A stretch of 64,000 nucleotides of DNA from Lottia gigantea (GCF_000327385.1 NW_008710566.1:429101-493100); one strand, 5' to 3'; positions 34,501-47,200 are shown, counted from the stretch's first letter. Numbers and translations are program-made. Notes: generated by a model not told the origin, from the sequence alone.

Positions 34501-37169
34501 TATTATGAAAGAATTAACAATGATTTAGTAAGTAGGCTTACCATTTTGTACATTCGGGACTTTTGTCTTTAAATGCAGCTCTCGGGAAAACTGGTCCAAT
34601 TCCGCTGGTATGGCGTGAGGCCGAATGTGCTTCAAGCTTAGCAAAAGGATCCATCTATCAGTCGCTGGAAAATGCAAGGAGTAGGCTAATCTGACAATGT
34701 CACTTTCCTGTCGTATTACCTCCATTTCACACCGCGTGGCGTTTCTGGTCTTCATAATGCCAAAATGGAACCATAGTTACTGTATTGCATTTCTATGATG
34801 GAATTGTAATGCTGGAGATACACCAAAATGACGGAAGTACGTTCTCCAAAGGAAAGTGGCGGGTGTCGCCGAATGTTTTCACTTTTTTTTTATCGAAATG
34901 TTTCCATATAAAAATACATGCCTCAAAAACAGAATTCAATGAAATAAACTTACCAATACAGGAAACGTCATTGTGTTGCTAAAAATACTCTTTTATCAGC
35001 GCTTTTAATACCTTCCTCGTTCATTTTCAAAGACGAAAAGGTTTTCGCACTGAAAAAAAAAATCGTCCTTGTTGACGTCTTGTTATATGACGTCATTTCC
35101 TATAAACCTCAAATCTGTTTTGGACCATACCATTTTGTAAAAAGGGGTTTTGTTATCGCACGACTGCGTTAAAGGGTGTACAAAATATTTACAATTATGT
35201 GGACTCTGAGAGGTTAAAGGTTACCCCAGTGAAAAATGGTCACTACTCTTGGTAGTAGTCTATATTAATAAGAGCCCCCCCCCCCCCTTTCTGGCTGTGA
35301 GAAGCTGACCAATTCTGGTAACTGTGCTACCAGGGGTGCTGCCAAAATTCATTATCACTTTTCTCGTTGTAGTTAGATTTTGGCGATGTCTCTGAAAGAA
35401 AGAAACTAAGGAAGGATCTTAACTGTAAACCATTTAGTTGGTATGTTGAAAATATCTACCCAGATCTGGCTCTACAGAATGACGCAATTAGATCAGGCGA
35501 GGTATAATAAAACTTTTCATTATTATCTAATGATAAGTGGAGGGGGTGGGGGGTCTTACTGGGGTACTGATTGGGTAGACCAGTCTTGCGGTTATGTGCG
35601 GAAGGGAGAAAAGGGCTTGACGAAAGATACCTCATCCTGGCGATTTTTTAACTTCGGGATTTGAAACCTTGCACATGACGTCATAAGATTTCAAGCATTC
35701 TGTGCTACACACCTCCCTCTTTTTCATTCAAGTTTGTGCCCGTAACACAATATGCTAATGTTTCGCAAAATTTGAAACAATGTGTCCAATTATGTTACAG
35801 TTAGTAAATGACGGCCATGCTAAATGTGTAGATTCTTACGGAGATCAGAAGTTATTGAGATTTGGTGCCTGTCATCATAAGGGTTATAATCAGGTTTGTT
35901 TTTAGTACATTTGGGTACACTCTAGTTTTACTGGAGCCAATTTGTTACATTCGGTTTCAATGTTCATCATTTTATTTGCCTTTTAAAGATGGGTTCCCTT
36001 TTTTTTATTTATAAAAATATGCTAATACTTATAAAAAACGAAAGTAGAGGTGTTTTAATGACTTGGAAAAATACCAGTGTGTCTCATATGTCCATAATTA
36101 ATTCATAATTAGCTAAATTAGAAGAGAATAACCAGCAAAATTCCAATGAGTGACCGATCAAGAAAGGTTAAAAAGTCGTTTTTTTTTTTTATCCAGACTG
36201 TACATACATAGACATTTATGATTAGTTAAAACTCTTAATCATATGCAATGAGAACATAATGATATGATTAAGAATACATGATAATTCATTAGAAACACCA
36301 ATTAATCAAATAGTTTGCTTAATTTGACACTAAAAAACAAGGAAACCCATCTTTATTAGAAATATTGTCATCAAGATATAGCTTGTTTACCGAATGATAA
36401 AAGCTCACTTTAATCTAGACTACTGCAGTCACTTTCCAGTCGCAAAATCAACGTCCATTTCGTCTGCAATTACGTTAATTTTCACATTACGGAAAGTTAA
36501 TTTCGGTGACGTAACGAAATATTTGTGTACGTCGAGCACCGATTTTGACAACTAGAATATCTACGGATAAACTAAATATATTTCAATTTTTATTTCAACA
36601 GTTTTGGCAACTGACAAATAAAGGTCAAATTCGGCAGTCAGCTAAGACGTTTTTATGTGTCAATGTCGATAAACCGAGGGTAGCTATTAGATGTACGGGT
36701 AACCCGGAATGGGTGTACCAAGAGGTAAGTCGGGCGGTTTGGATAAATCTCGAAGTCCGAACCGCAACCACTGAAGTTATCAAGTTCTTCCCTTGTCTGG
36801 GTATTATGTATGATGGCAATGGTGTATAGTGTTAAGTTGTCAGAATTTATTCAGGAGCCATCGAATTAATTGGAGGGGGGGGGGGGGGAATACACTGCAC
36901 TGTCAGTATAATCCTAATATTGTTCTGTTAAGATCTCAAGGTATAATGCCTTGAAAATTAGAATTTTTAAAACTTTGTTTTGTCTGGATCCATGCTAGTA
37001 ATTCCTTGTTTTCTTTCAGGATCGAACATTAATGAACCCTTCTACTGGTTTGTGCCTGCAGCCCAGTTTGAAGAAAAACAACGATCATTTTATTATGGCG
37101 GAATGTCGGGGCACACAATGGCAAAAATGGCGATTTCATCTCAAAGAACTTCCAGACTTCGTGAAGTAA
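25574..37169 (+). CDS. Polypeptide N-acetylgalactosaminyltransferase (GT27) with alternative catalytic exons
   Basis: Starts mucin-type O-glycosylation by moving GalNAc from UDP-GalNAc to Ser/Thr in the Golgi lumen. Exons: 25574-26153, 26572-25+26700 (i.e. 26572-26725), 27111-27280, 27611-27775, one of five alternatives in 28330-32465, 33566-33683, 34342-34527, 35373-35501, 35801-35893, 36602-36724, 37020-37169; GT-AG with matching phases, about 694 residues with the first alternative. Seen: short cytosolic tail, type II TM at about 10-31, acidic stem to about 215, [33 protein letters not shown], metal motif DSH (349-351), Gal/GalNAc-T motif [12 protein letters not shown], third metal-ligand His486 in [22 protein letters not shown], then a ricin-B lectin domain (CVDSYG; NQFWQ; CLQP; QWQKW). 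An in-frame TAA lies upstream of the ATG. The stem, about 180 residues and Glu/Asp/Lys-rich, is long. I cannot assign a particular GALNT number. Confidence 0.95.
28330..28546 (+). CDS. GALNT alternative exon A (intact)
   Basis: 217 nt, acceptor ATCGCAG, donor CAG/GTTTCC, phase 1 in and 2 out. It encodes [20 protein letters not shown], a variable basic middle (KARKQRREK) and LTFTWKG ... ADPIR. It corresponds to the GWLEPLL to FRW segment just after the DSH motif in other GALNTs. Confidence 0.9.
28766..28853 (+). repeat. 41-bp inverted repeat (hairpin) between alternative exons A and B
   Basis: Left arm 28766-28806 and right arm 28813-28853, six-base loop GCACAT. Arms match at 40 of 41 positions and the one mismatch is a G-U pair in the sense RNA, so the pre-mRNA stem would be unbroken. 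Confidence 0.95.
29260..29459 (+). pseudogene. GALNT alternative exon B (disrupted)
   Basis: Acceptor TTTGTAG, then [20 protein letters not shown] and later FSIGDLVFR followed by TGA where the other copies have TGG (Trp). The A-run after it is one base longer than expected: the exon is 200 nt, 2 mod 3, while the other four are 1 mod 3. After the run, a shifted frame reads [15 protein letters not shown], like exon E. The probable donor is AAA/GTATGA. So one substitution and one homopolymer insertion disable it, unless the assembly is wrong here. Confidence 0.8.
29873..30212 (-). mobile_element. tRNA-derived SINE in the GALNT intron
   Basis: Reverse copy: begins TGAAATGAATGGAGTTTTAC and ends at GAGCCACCGCGGCCCCC, the reverse of the tRNA-like head. 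It lies between alternative exons B and C. Confidence 0.85.
30360..30567 (+). CDS. GALNT alternative exon C (intact)
   Basis: 208 nt, acceptor TTATAG, donor ATCAG/GTTCG, phase 1 to 2. Encodes [20 protein letters not shown], then [22 protein letters not shown] and NPTDAIR. Open throughout. Confidence 0.88.
30846..31098 (-). mobile_element. MITE family M1, partial copy
   Basis: Reverse copy ending AAGGGAACCCATCTTTAAAG and lacking about 120 bp of the other end. It lies between alternative exons C and D. Confidence 0.75.
31325..31532 (+). CDS. GALNT alternative exon D (intact)
   Basis: 208 nt, acceptor TTCCAG, donor GTCAG/GTTAG, phase 1 to 2. Encodes [40 protein letters not shown] and KPTDAVR. 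The Cys in QFCW replaces Thr, Leu or Ile of the other versions. Confidence 0.88.
31750..32169. mobile_element. hAT-like non-autonomous DNA transposon, second copy
   Basis: Ends TAGAGCTGCAAAGATTC and GAATCGTTGCAGCCCTA. Flanking 8-mers GTGTATGT (31742-31749) and GTGTATTT (32170-32177) match at 7 of 8, consistent with an aged hAT target duplication. It lies between alternative exons D and E. Confidence 0.85.
32270..32465 (+). CDS. GALNT alternative exon E (intact)
   Basis: 196 nt, acceptor TTTGTAG, donor ATCAG/GTTCG, phase 1 to 2. Encodes [43 protein letters not shown] and PTAAIR. The shortest of the intact versions. Confidence 0.88.
32704..33025. mobile_element. Foldback MITE family M2 copy
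   Basis: Left end TTAATGAGATACTACGTCTT, right end TTCTAAGACGTAGTAAACCTT, shared internal GACACCAGGTATATCTACTG. It lies just before the Gal/GalNAc-T motif exon. Confidence 0.8.
33566..33683 (+). CDS. GALNT constant exon with Gal/GalNAc-T motif
   Basis: Encodes (R)[19 protein letters not shown] then [20 protein letters not shown]. The first codon is completed by the AG left by whichever alternative exon is used, which forces the frame. Confidence 0.93.
35281..35288. repeat. Short C run in GALNT intron
   Basis: A run of about 14 C from 35275; no other feature is visible nearby. Confidence 0.6.
35801..37169 (+). other. Ricin-B lectin domain exons of the GALNT
   Basis: Three exons (35801-35893, 36602-36724, 37020-37169) encode the C-terminal beta-trefoil. 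The alpha repeat has CVD and NQFWQ, the beta repeat CVNV and EWVYQ, the gamma repeat CLQP and QWQKWRF. In this family CLD-type sites bind GalNAc on glycopeptides; only the alpha repeat keeps the acidic residue (CVD). Confidence 0.85.
35981..36355 (+). mobile_element. MITE family M1 copy
   Basis: Begins TTTTAAAGATGGGTTCCC and ends GGAAACCCATCTTTA. In the GALNT intron between the two lectin exons. Confidence 0.8.
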
Positions 37170-37488
37170 TTATAGTGCAGGAATATTACATATCATTCTC
37201 TAATAACCAAGAATACCCCATGCCCAAAATCATTCATTCATTAACGTCAAATTGCTCATTGCTCGACGAGATACACAGGTGTCGCTTTCGAGGCAGGAAC
37301 ACCTGATGCCATTCTTTCAACTGGGTTAATCAACTCAGAGATGGGACATTAAAGGAACGTCATCAACACAGTGTGCTTCCGCATAGATCGTAAAAAGATT
37401 CTCAATTTGAAGCAAAATGTTAATTTTTAAAAAAATGCTTAATTTTATTAGTCCGTAGACGAGAGCAGTGTATTTTATTTACAGGGAA

Positions 37489-37494
37489 AATAAA
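37489..37494 (+). terminator. Possible GALNT poly(A) signal
   Basis: AATAAA 320 bp past the stop codon. Another AATAAA-rich stretch is near 37617. Confidence 0.3.
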
Positions 37495-37960
37495 TAGTAA
37501 TTGATATAGTATTAGTCGGACCTACGTTGTGTTGATTACTACTTAAACTACCTCTAATAACGTTATGCTTTGAATCCCTCTGGATCTGCACAAATAACTG
37601 TGCTCGACTAAGAATATAATAAATATTAAATATATTATAAATGTAGGTAGCTTAATAAACGTTATTACTTAACATCTTCAGTTATTTAAACTCCATGAAG
37701 AGTAAGAATTCCCCATCATGATACCAATACATTTACATATTAAATATTGTACAGAGGTTTATATGTATCGGGGACACTGTACAGAGGTTTATATGTATCG
37801 GGGACACTTATAGTATCAATTTGCACCATTCTAATTTTCAATCAGACGTATGCAATAGATTAAAAACTTGAACATGCAACATTGAAGAAAGATGTTTAGT
37901 TGACAAGCCCAGTAACACAGTGTCATCAGGTGTTTCGAAATTGTTTCACGGAAAAAAAAA

Positions 37961-38276
37961 TGAAATGAAATGAATGGAGTTTTACGTCCTACTTTTCTGC
38001 ACCGCGTGGGCTAATGAAGACAGCGGCATTAGCCTGTTCTTTTTGATTTCCAACTGTTGAGATATCTTTAACGTCAACAGCCTGTGGCACACGGGGTCTC
38101 GGATTATTGTCCAATCCGAACGACTAGACGCTTTTTCCATGTCAGCCCCTCTTACCTGCATCACTGACAAAGGGAAACCGGGTTGAAAAATCCGAAGGTA
38201 TCATCTCGACTTATGCTGGACTTGGACCTTCAAGTTAGCAAGGAAACGTCTAACTCACTGAGCCACCGTGGCTCCC
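37961..38276 (-). mobile_element. tRNA-derived SINE
   Basis: Reverse copy from TGAAATGAAATGAATGGAG to the head GAGCCACCGTGGCTCCC. Confidence 0.85.
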
Positions 38277-38498
38277 TTGTCTCACTGAAAACAAGATTCA
38301 GAAATAGTACACATAGATATAGTCAAATATTAATATGATTTGTATGTAAAATGGTGAAAACAATATATACAATTATAAACAACAAGATAAACAATATCTA
38401 TATATAAATTCCATCTAAAAATGTTTATGATACCTTCCTTAAGTGGCATTTAGTAATTGTATGGATAACACTAATTCAGTTGCAGTCCACATGAGCAC

Positions 38499-38710
38499 CT
38501 ATTCCAGCTTCTGTTAGCTATTTTGTCGGCTGGTATAGAGACAGAAAAACTAGGTCCAAAACTTATTTACAGTCATCGTAAAGGTATTTAATATTATGTT
38601 CGAATAAACGCATCTTCGAGGTGTGGAAAATATCCATTAAAGAGGGCCTAGTTTTTCTGACTACTCCCGCTGATAATTGTCACAAGATGCTGGATTAGAG
38701 CTGGATGTTT
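38499..38710. mobile_element. Foldback element family M5
   Basis: Begins CTATTCCAGCTTCTGTTAGC and ends GAGCTGGATGTTTCGG. It shares CGAGGTGTGGAAAAT and GGGCCTAGTTTTTCTGACT with 40151-40624 and 50418-50613. Confidence 0.6.
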
Positions 38711-39040
38711 CGGACTAATCATAGACATAACCACACCAGACTCTGACAAACTCAAGTCAGTCGCAAGGTCTTCCTGCGCCACATTTAGTATGTTTCTGAG
38801 GAATGCAAAACTATGTAATTTTAAACAGTCTTATTTAGAGCCAATGAACTTGATTTGGGATGGGTTTATATGTGAGTGGTATTCAACCAGTATCAATATA
38901 CAAAAATGTACAAATGATTTGTATATATAAAATATGGAATTATACATATAATGTAAAATGTTTATATATCTTAAATTACAGACCACATTAGAGTGCACAT
39001 CTTAGACCAGTCCATTTCATTTTCAGGTACCGGTAGTAAA

Positions 39041-39335
39041 AGGGATTCCTAAATTTTTTATGTGTATCGGGAACACTGATAGCATTAATTTGCACCATTC
39101 CAAATACCAATCAGACGTCTGTGGTTCCTGCAATTCCATTAAAACTAAGTGTTTAATGACATCACTCATCGCGAAGGGCCTTAACGTGATAAAACAAATT
39201 TCGCAATTAGTAAGGTAATCAAACATTTAGTTTTGATGGAATTGCAGGAACCACAGACATCTGATTGAAAATTAAAATGGTGCAAATATCAGTGTCCTCA
39301 ATACACATAAATTTAGAAACTTCTTTGCGATTTCT
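39041..39335. mobile_element. Foldback MITE family M3 copy
   Basis: Internal inverted pair CAGACGTCTGTGGTTCCTGC and GCAGGAACCACAGACATCTG surrounds a short centre. Ends are AAAGGGATTCCTAAATTTT and AATTTAGAAACTTCTTTGCG. Confidence 0.8.
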
Positions 39336-39448
39336 TTAATATGTGCATAAATAACTTTGGTAGAGTGCAATCAAGATAACTTTTGGAATAGTCACGACTA
39401 AATGGATGAATTCAAATAGGAAAAGGAATGAACAACACCAGCCATAAT

Positions 39449-39670
39449 CACATATGATATGGATGGGTTCCAATTTGAGCAAAATTGTACCTAACCCAAC
39501 AAAATCCAATATCATATGGATAGGTTCCAATTTGAGCAAAATTGTACCTAACCCAACAAAATCCAATATCATATGGATAGGTTCCAATTTGAGAAAATGT
39601 GTACCTAACCCATCAAAATCTAATATCATATGGATAGGTTCAAATTTGAGCAAATTTGTACCACACTCAA
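39449..39670. repeat. 57-bp minisatellite, four units
   Basis: Units of ATATCATATGGATAGGTTCC, AATTTGAGCAAAATTGTACC and TAACCCAACAAAATCCA. Period 57 is divisible by 3, so frames stay open on both strands without implying a gene. Confidence 0.9.
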
Positions 39671-40150
39671 CCAAAAACTCTACTAAGCTTAAATAATGTA
39701 TATTCGGTAAACAACACAACCATTGCAAAGTGGAATCAAATATATAACAGTGTAAAGGACAAAGATATCTCTGCACATCTGGAACATAATCAAGATCAGT
39801 CCACTTTGTTTCAAGGGTAGAGTAAGTAGTTATTGAAATTATTGTACAACCAGTTATTCTATGGTAGAATAAAATAGGTATTGAAACAATTGTTTTCATT
39901 AATACCTATGCTACCCTAAAAAAATAAAATGAACTACTCATGAAGCATATTCAGATGAGGACAAATATCTCTACTTTGACATACATATATTCATGCACAT
40001 TCGAGGAATAGTCCATTTTGTTTTGAGGTATGACAAATATTACTTGGAACCAAATGACGTCAGAATACAGTAGACTGATAAGTTTTGAATTGTCACCAGA
40101 TGTACATGTATATCTTGGCCTAACTGCTTGAGCAAATGACTTCGTAGACT

Positions 40151-40624
40151 GAAACATCTGTCTCTATTCCAGCCTCTGATAGCTATATTGACAGATGTCA
40201 GCTGGTGTGGAGACAGAAATAATAAGCCCTGTTAAATGGGGACATTCGGCATCTCTGCAGGTGCGAGCGTTTTAACCCAATTTAGATACCTCGAATCTGC
40301 AAAGCCCAGGTATATTTTGAAAGATGAATATTTTTGTAGTTCTGTCATACCATCATTTTCTCCCTACACCATTTATATCATGTCTTCGGTTTTATCAAAG
40401 TTTTTTTGGCGAATCTGATCTAGCATTTAAAACTGCCTGCGCAGCCAAAAGTTCAAAATTCACAGAGTCAAGTGACACTTAAAGGTAATTCAATATTATG
40501 TTAGAGAAAACGCATCTTTGGAAGCGTGGAAAATCCCCATTTAACAGGGTCTTTTTCTTCTGACTCTACTCCAGCTGACAACTGTCAAAATATCCATCAG
40601 AGGCTGGAATAGTGGCAGATGTTT
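40151..40624. mobile_element. Foldback element family M5, longest copy
   Basis: Inverted ends GAAACATCTGTCTCTATTCC plus AGCCTCTGATAG and TCAGAGGCTGGAATAGTGGC plus AGATGTTTC. Confidence 0.75.
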
Positions 40625-40635
40625 CGGACTAATTA

Positions 40636-40983
40636 CTTAAATGAATACTACCACTTAGAATGGATATAAAATTTGAAGTTTCAAATTGGTCAACAAGTGT
40701 ATATATTCATCAGTTGGACTTACCAGGTGTCATAACTAAAGAATAGAATCTCTATATAAGACCATATACCATTAAACTAAATAATTATTGAAAAACATTA
40801 ATCATGTTTCTAAATTACTTAGTTTAATGGATTATTACTTAGTTGTATGAATCTATTGGATTATAAATGGATTCTGTTGTATAGTTCTGACACCAGTAAG
40901 TCCACTGATGAATAAAGACTTATTTTGGCCAAGTTTAAAAAATTTCAATTTTTTGGTCATCCTAAGAGGTAGTATACCTTTAA
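40636..40983. mobile_element. Foldback MITE family M2, diverged copy
   Basis: Left TTAAATGAATACTACCACTT, right AAGAGGTAGTATACCTTTAA, with the family's CAGGTGTCATAAC core. Confidence 0.7.
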
Positions 40984-41157
40984 AACGTTTTTATTTTTTC
41001 AATCAACCGTATTATGACATTGAAATAGTTTATGCTGAAATTATCATATTCAATATTCATTTTTATCAAACTAAAACTCAATTAATAACATTACACAACT
41101 TGTTTGATAAACAGTAAGTTTTGATAGAAAGGATCAAAGAGAACCTCATTCTGTTTT

Positions 41158-41163
41158 TTTATT
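41158..41163 (-). terminator. PARD3: PARD3 poly(A) signal
   Basis: AATAAA on the minus strand, 48 bases past the PARD3 stop codon and followed by an A-rich tract. Confidence 0.5.
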
Positions 41164-41210
41164 TCAGTAATAAAATGAACAAAAACAAACACAAATCAAA
41201 AATAGAACAG

Positions 41211-44200
41211 TCATACTTTAGCTGAGCCTGGGTCAGCCATAGATTGGACCACACGTCGTCCATTATACACTTGATAACCACCCCGATCTCGATAACTTGA
41301 CGGTTGATCATTATAATATTGTTTCACATTTCGCGCTGACTCAGAACGATATTGCATGTGACGTGTATTGTTGTCTGAGTCCTGCTGGCGATACCACTGA
41401 TCTGATGGATAATTTCGCGATTGTAACGGCTGCTCAGAAGAATAGTTCCGTAACGGTCTGGGTTGATCCGGACGAAACTCTGTAGGGTAACCGTGAGATT
41501 GTTCTGGGTAGCCTCGTGAAGCCGGTCTTGTTTGAAGATATTGTGAACTATGATTATATAATGGCTGTTTATTGGAAACACCCGAGGTCCGTGTGTATTC
41601 TGAATCATCACTAAGGCTGGGGTGCGGGCTGTATTCTGTGGCCCCAGACATAAAATTAGGACTGTGTCTATTACTGGGCCTGAAAGTTTAAAAATTCAAT
41701 ATTAGACCTGAACATTTTAATAACAACATGTAACCATCCTTAAGTGGCATTTAGTAATTGAGGTGTGGATATATGAACACAATTTTATGGATAACAATTA
41801 ACAAATAAGTAACTTGCGATGTTTCGACGATGATACTTTCGTCTTTATCAAGCAATAATACAAAATAACAATGCACATCGGTAGATTACACATGTATGCA
41901 TTGCTTGATACAGACCAAACGTCGCAAGTTATTTATTAAAGTAATTGTTATCCATATAATTGTGTTCATAACAACATGTATATCAGAATAAATGATCTTT
42001 TCTGATTGAAAAAAATAGAATACCAAAATATAAAATAACGTCTGCTCCAAATATACAGTCCTATTCTTCTGTATTTCATCAGGCCAATGAAAACAATGCA
42101 ATGCACACTGAGGAAAATTATGCAACACAATAACATTAGCGTAATCTTTTACAATTTCAACCACCCTGACTTTCATCACTGAAACCGCTTCAGTTTATTG
42201 TCCTGTCTAAATAACTATTCATACATTTTCATCAATCGTAAATAAGTCAGTCGGCAATTCTTGCTACGCCTGATAATAACCTTATATGCAGCTGACTGAT
42301 AAATCGAACTATTTTCAAATATAAGCTTGATTTTTGTCTCCATACACCCAGACTTCTCCCCACTGTGACTAGTCTTCAAGGGAGATAACTAACATATGAC
42401 GATCTATATTTTGTAACGCGAATGTAAGAAGATTTTCACTTCAGCTGTATACGAGGTTATTGTCAGACAATGGCCGCTGTATGTACGAATGCTTATTTTC
42501 ATGTTGACTGAAAAACCTACCTTTCCCCAGATTGAGCTCTACTGGAAGGTCGTATATACATCGTTTGACTGTCACTTCCAGATCTGTTATACCGCTGAAA
42601 AAACAATATATTTCATTATAGTAGAGCCAGGCCTGTATCCAGCCCAGGGTCTGAGGGTTGCCAAATTTTTTGAAGGGGGGCTCAACTATAGTGACTCAAC
42701 AAGTATTTTAAGTCATCTAAATGTTTCAGGGGGGACTGGCACACCCTTTTGGTGCAAGGGCAATAACTCTGCTTCTAACAATCGAAAATAGCTCAAATTC
42801 GAAATTGATCTTCGTTTTATGAATATGTATACACATACCGAATTTCATTTGATTTCATCAAAAAATCTAGTTGTTAGAGCGTTTGCAATCAAATGTTGAC
42901 GGATGGACAGGGGTGCCGACAATATACGTCCACATAGAGAGATGTGGGCGTATAAAAAGGTAAATGTATGAAATTAAAGGAACATGTAAATATCATGTCG
43001 AAGAAACTGGGCAGGGCCTCAAATTTGGTAGACTACAATGTCACACTTTCGATTTAAGACAATCAATATATTTTTGACACAAAAAGGTTTGCAATTTCAA
43101 CAATTTTGTATTTTTGGGGGAATTTGGAAAATAAAAATTGAGATTACCCTTCGTTCTTCTTCAATAATTCGTCTTTCGTAATATTCTTCTGCTGCATCTA
43201 GTGGATAATGACCTTGACGATCTTGATGCTTACGTTGATGTTCAGCACGTAACTGCTGTATTTTGTCTGTTTTTGAAGATGGACGAGGCAAGGAGTTAAA
43301 ATGAACTTGTGTCTGAGTGGATAACGAAGGGATATTTTTGGAACCATACATATCAGGATGACTTGTTTGTAAATATACTCCTTGCTTCCCTCCATATATG
43401 TCACTATTATTGCTATATATTTTTTGATGAGCACTTTGGTCGAATTTATTGGTGAAATTTTCAGAGTGTTTCGGATCTGATTGGTTGTGAGAGTAAACGT
43501 CATCCCTCGTCGTCTGATGTTGTTGTTGTTGTTGTTGTTGTTGAGCTCGATGAGTCTCTATTGCTTGTTGTTGTTGTAAACGTCTCTGTTCTTGTTGTAA
43601 CCTAAGTAGAAACACAAATTACAGAAAAACTTACATTTTGCCATTTAGGTTTTGAGGATGTTCTCTTTTGGATACCTGAAACTCACAAGCCTTCAGGAGC
43701 CTGTTGGACAAAATCCTAATTTAAGATGATTTCAGTGCTCCAGTCACCTGTCACCTGTCAATCACTAAAATCAAAAGCTTTTTAAACCAATCAGTAAGCA
43801 GTATTTCTTAAAATCTGAATAGTATCTTTTGTGAAACACACTCTTGGTCTAAGGTTCAGTTAAGCATGTCAAATGATTGTTCCATGGCACTGCAAGTCTG
43901 TCTGCTGTTTGTCCACTTTGGTCAGAATGTTAAAAAATCCATTTTGTTTCAAGTCTTATCTTACTACTAATAGACACTAATGAGACAAGTTGTAATCACC
44001 AAATTACCAAGCTCACCTTAGTTTTTCATTTTGAGCCATCTGCCATGCTTGTTCTCTCTGAAGCTGGTGACTCTCACTGTCATCAGTTGAAGGTCGTTCA
44101 CATGACCTTGACCTCAGTCGTGCTTCTTCATTTGACTTTCTACCAAACCTGTCAAAATAGATGGGTTAAAATTTGAAGAGCTTAAAAAAAGGTGGTGGAA

Positions 44201-47200
44201 TGAATATAAGCAAATGAAATGAAATGAATGGAGTTTTTAAATTTTGCCAGGACAATTTCCAACTGTCGAGGGATCTTTAACGTGCACAGCCTGTTGCACA
44301 CAGGGCCTCGGTTTATTGTCCCATCCGAACGACTAGACACTTTTTCCATGTCAGTCCCTCTTACCTGCATCACTTACAGGGGGAAACCGGGTTGAAAAAT
44401 CCGAAGGTATTATCTCGACCTATGCTGGGATTGAACCCTGGACCTTCAGGTTAGCGAGCAAGCGTCTAACTCACTGAGCCACCACGGCTCCCATGAATAT
44501 AAGCAAGTTTCGAAAAAATATGTATGCTGTGATTGCTGTCCGCTCTTGAGAGCAGAAATTCCCAGAAAGTAAGCCAAATGGTGCTTGTGGACAGTTTATG
44601 ACACTGCTTGTCTCCATAAGAAAGGAAATAGACGGGGCTGTGAAGCCGCCAGATTATCAAGATGTATTGGCCTTTCCTTATTTCCTACTGTATGATGGTT
44701 ATAGTGCTAAGGTAGGATCGGTCAAACGGATGGAAATACCTGTCCCTTTAAACACTTGGCACCTTTAAGCAACAAAATTCATTAGAATTAGATGACACAG
44801 CAGTTTACTGATGATCATTCCTACCTTAAAAATCCTTTCAAAATGCCACCAGATTTCTTTTCCTTGGTAGGTTTTTTCTTGCTGCGGCCCTGGTCATCTA
44901 CTGTGCTTTCACTGCTCATTGAGGAGCGAGCTGAATTACCAGATGTACCATGACTAAATGCTTCACTCTCTGTTCCTTCTTCCTCTACTGTAAGATAGAT
45001 ATAGAGGTTAAATAGAGATCATGTCTATGGAAATTGCTGCCATGGGTAACCTCCTCTAAAATGTACCACATAACTCAATATAAATATATATACGATATAT
45101 TTAAAGATGGGTTCCCTTATTTTCATTTATGAAAATGAAAATGCTAATACTTATATGAATAGAAAGTAGAGGTGTTCTAATGACTTGGAAAAATACTAGT
45201 TTGTCTCACATGTCCATAATTAATTCATAATTAGCTAAATTAGAAGAGAATTACTAGTAAAATTCTAATGAGTAACCGATCAAGAAAGGTCAAAAAGTCT
45301 TTTTTGTGCATTCAGACTGTATATACATGGACATAAAATGATTGGTTGATTATATACAATAAGAGCATAATGATATGATTAAGAACACACGATAATTCAT
45401 TAGAAACACTATTAATCAAATAGTTCAAAGTCTTTAAGATAAGTTTGCTTGAATATACTAACACAAATCATGTACCTTCCTTTTTCTCCTAAAGATGAAA
45501 ATACACCAAAAGTTTGAAAAAAAAAACAATTTTGGCGCATAAGTGACAAGCATGCAAGTACCTACAAGTAGTGAGTGAGTGAATGAGTAAGTGAATGAGT
45601 GAGTGAATGAATTGAGTTAGTGAATGAGTGAGTGCAAGTAATTCACGGAAAATAAACAGTTTGATTTGATTCACAGATCGTCGTGATGAATTTTAATAGG
45701 CCATGATGTCATAGAGGTGGTTTGTGTATCATGACATGATAACATGATAACTTTAACAGTTGTAAGAGTGGTTCGTCCTACTAAAGTCATACGTGTGTTC
45801 TATTTTTAGCATATCACGGCTAAGCTGATTTCTACCTTTTTGGCTAATCATAGGAAATATTATTGGATAACACAAGAAGTCATTTTGAGTCGTTACATGC
45901 ATTGCAAAATGGCTTAAAGTGATACTACACCTTAGTATGAACATAAAATTGAAGAATTTTAAACTTGGCCAATAAGAGCCAGTAGATATACCTGGTGTCA
46001 TAAATAACATAACAGGATCCTTATATAATCCGATAAATCAAAAAAACTTAGTAATTATCCATAAATATGTAATTAACTATTGAAAAACGTTTAATATCAA
46101 GATTAAGAGTTTTTCAATAATTACTTAGTTTTATGAATTTTCCAATTTTCCAGATTTTACAGGGATTCTGTTGTAACTTTATGACACCAGGAAAGTTCAC
46201 TGATGAATATATACTCATATTGACCATTTCGAGAACCTAAATTTTATGTTCATTCTAAGATGTAGTATCACTTTAAATTGAATTCTGGTGCATAAATACA
46301 ATTCAAAAATATAAAAAAAATAACTAAATGTGAATATAAATACAAACAAACTATGAACATATAAAGCATCACATGCAGTTAGTAGTGCACATACAATTAA
46401 AACGCTACGCTGTGAGTTTGGTTTTCATGTTTGCATTAAAGATCATTGGTGGATTCAGAAATTACTGTTGTGGTTTTGTTAAATTTGCATATATTATTGT
46501 GCCGAATGCTTCATCAAACTTTGCTTCACTGACTTCAAAAAGAAAATTGTTAGATCAAAAATGAGTAAAGTAACCCACAGAAAAAAATGAAACAAAAGAG
46601 CTAGAACTGTATTTCAACAGATGATAAAACACTGGATTGTGGATTTCTGAATCCACCGAAATAGGCACATTGACAACTCGATACACAACAGGAAATGTGA
46701 CAGACAGCAATGAATGCTGGGTAATACTGCGACAGCCAATGAAATTATTTGCAGTGAGTATATATGGTAATAGTTGGTTTATATATTTGGATAGTTGCCA
46801 AATCTTACGTGTATCCATGGACGGAGTCAGTTGGGACGACTGACTTTCATAGGATCTGTCGACGGCTGCTCGGAAACTTTCATTACATGCACGAGGTCGG
46901 TGAATGGGGCGACCAGTTTTTGGGCTGTCTTTGTCCTCCATTTTGGAATCTGAAACAGTTAGATCTTCTAGTGACGAGGAACGTTTAAGATTGGAGGAGT
47001 GTTGGTTACCTGGTGTACTGGATGTGTTGCTAGCTGATCTTACGTGCCCTGAAAACAACAAAAATAACATGAAAATATCAAAAATAACATGACAATATCA
47101 TAAAATAATATAAAAATAACAAAAAAATATCAAAAATATAAAATATATACATGAAAATATCAACTTGCAATAAGTTACAAAAATCAATTTTCCACAAGTA

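Larger units (their letters stand above)
37170..41210. other. Intergenic region between convergent GALNT and PARD3
   Basis: No supported gene. It holds a possible GALNT poly(A) signal, a tandem 30-bp duplication at 37752-37811, a SINE, foldback elements at 38499, 39041, 40151 and 40636, and a 57-bp minisatellite. Confidence 0.7.
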
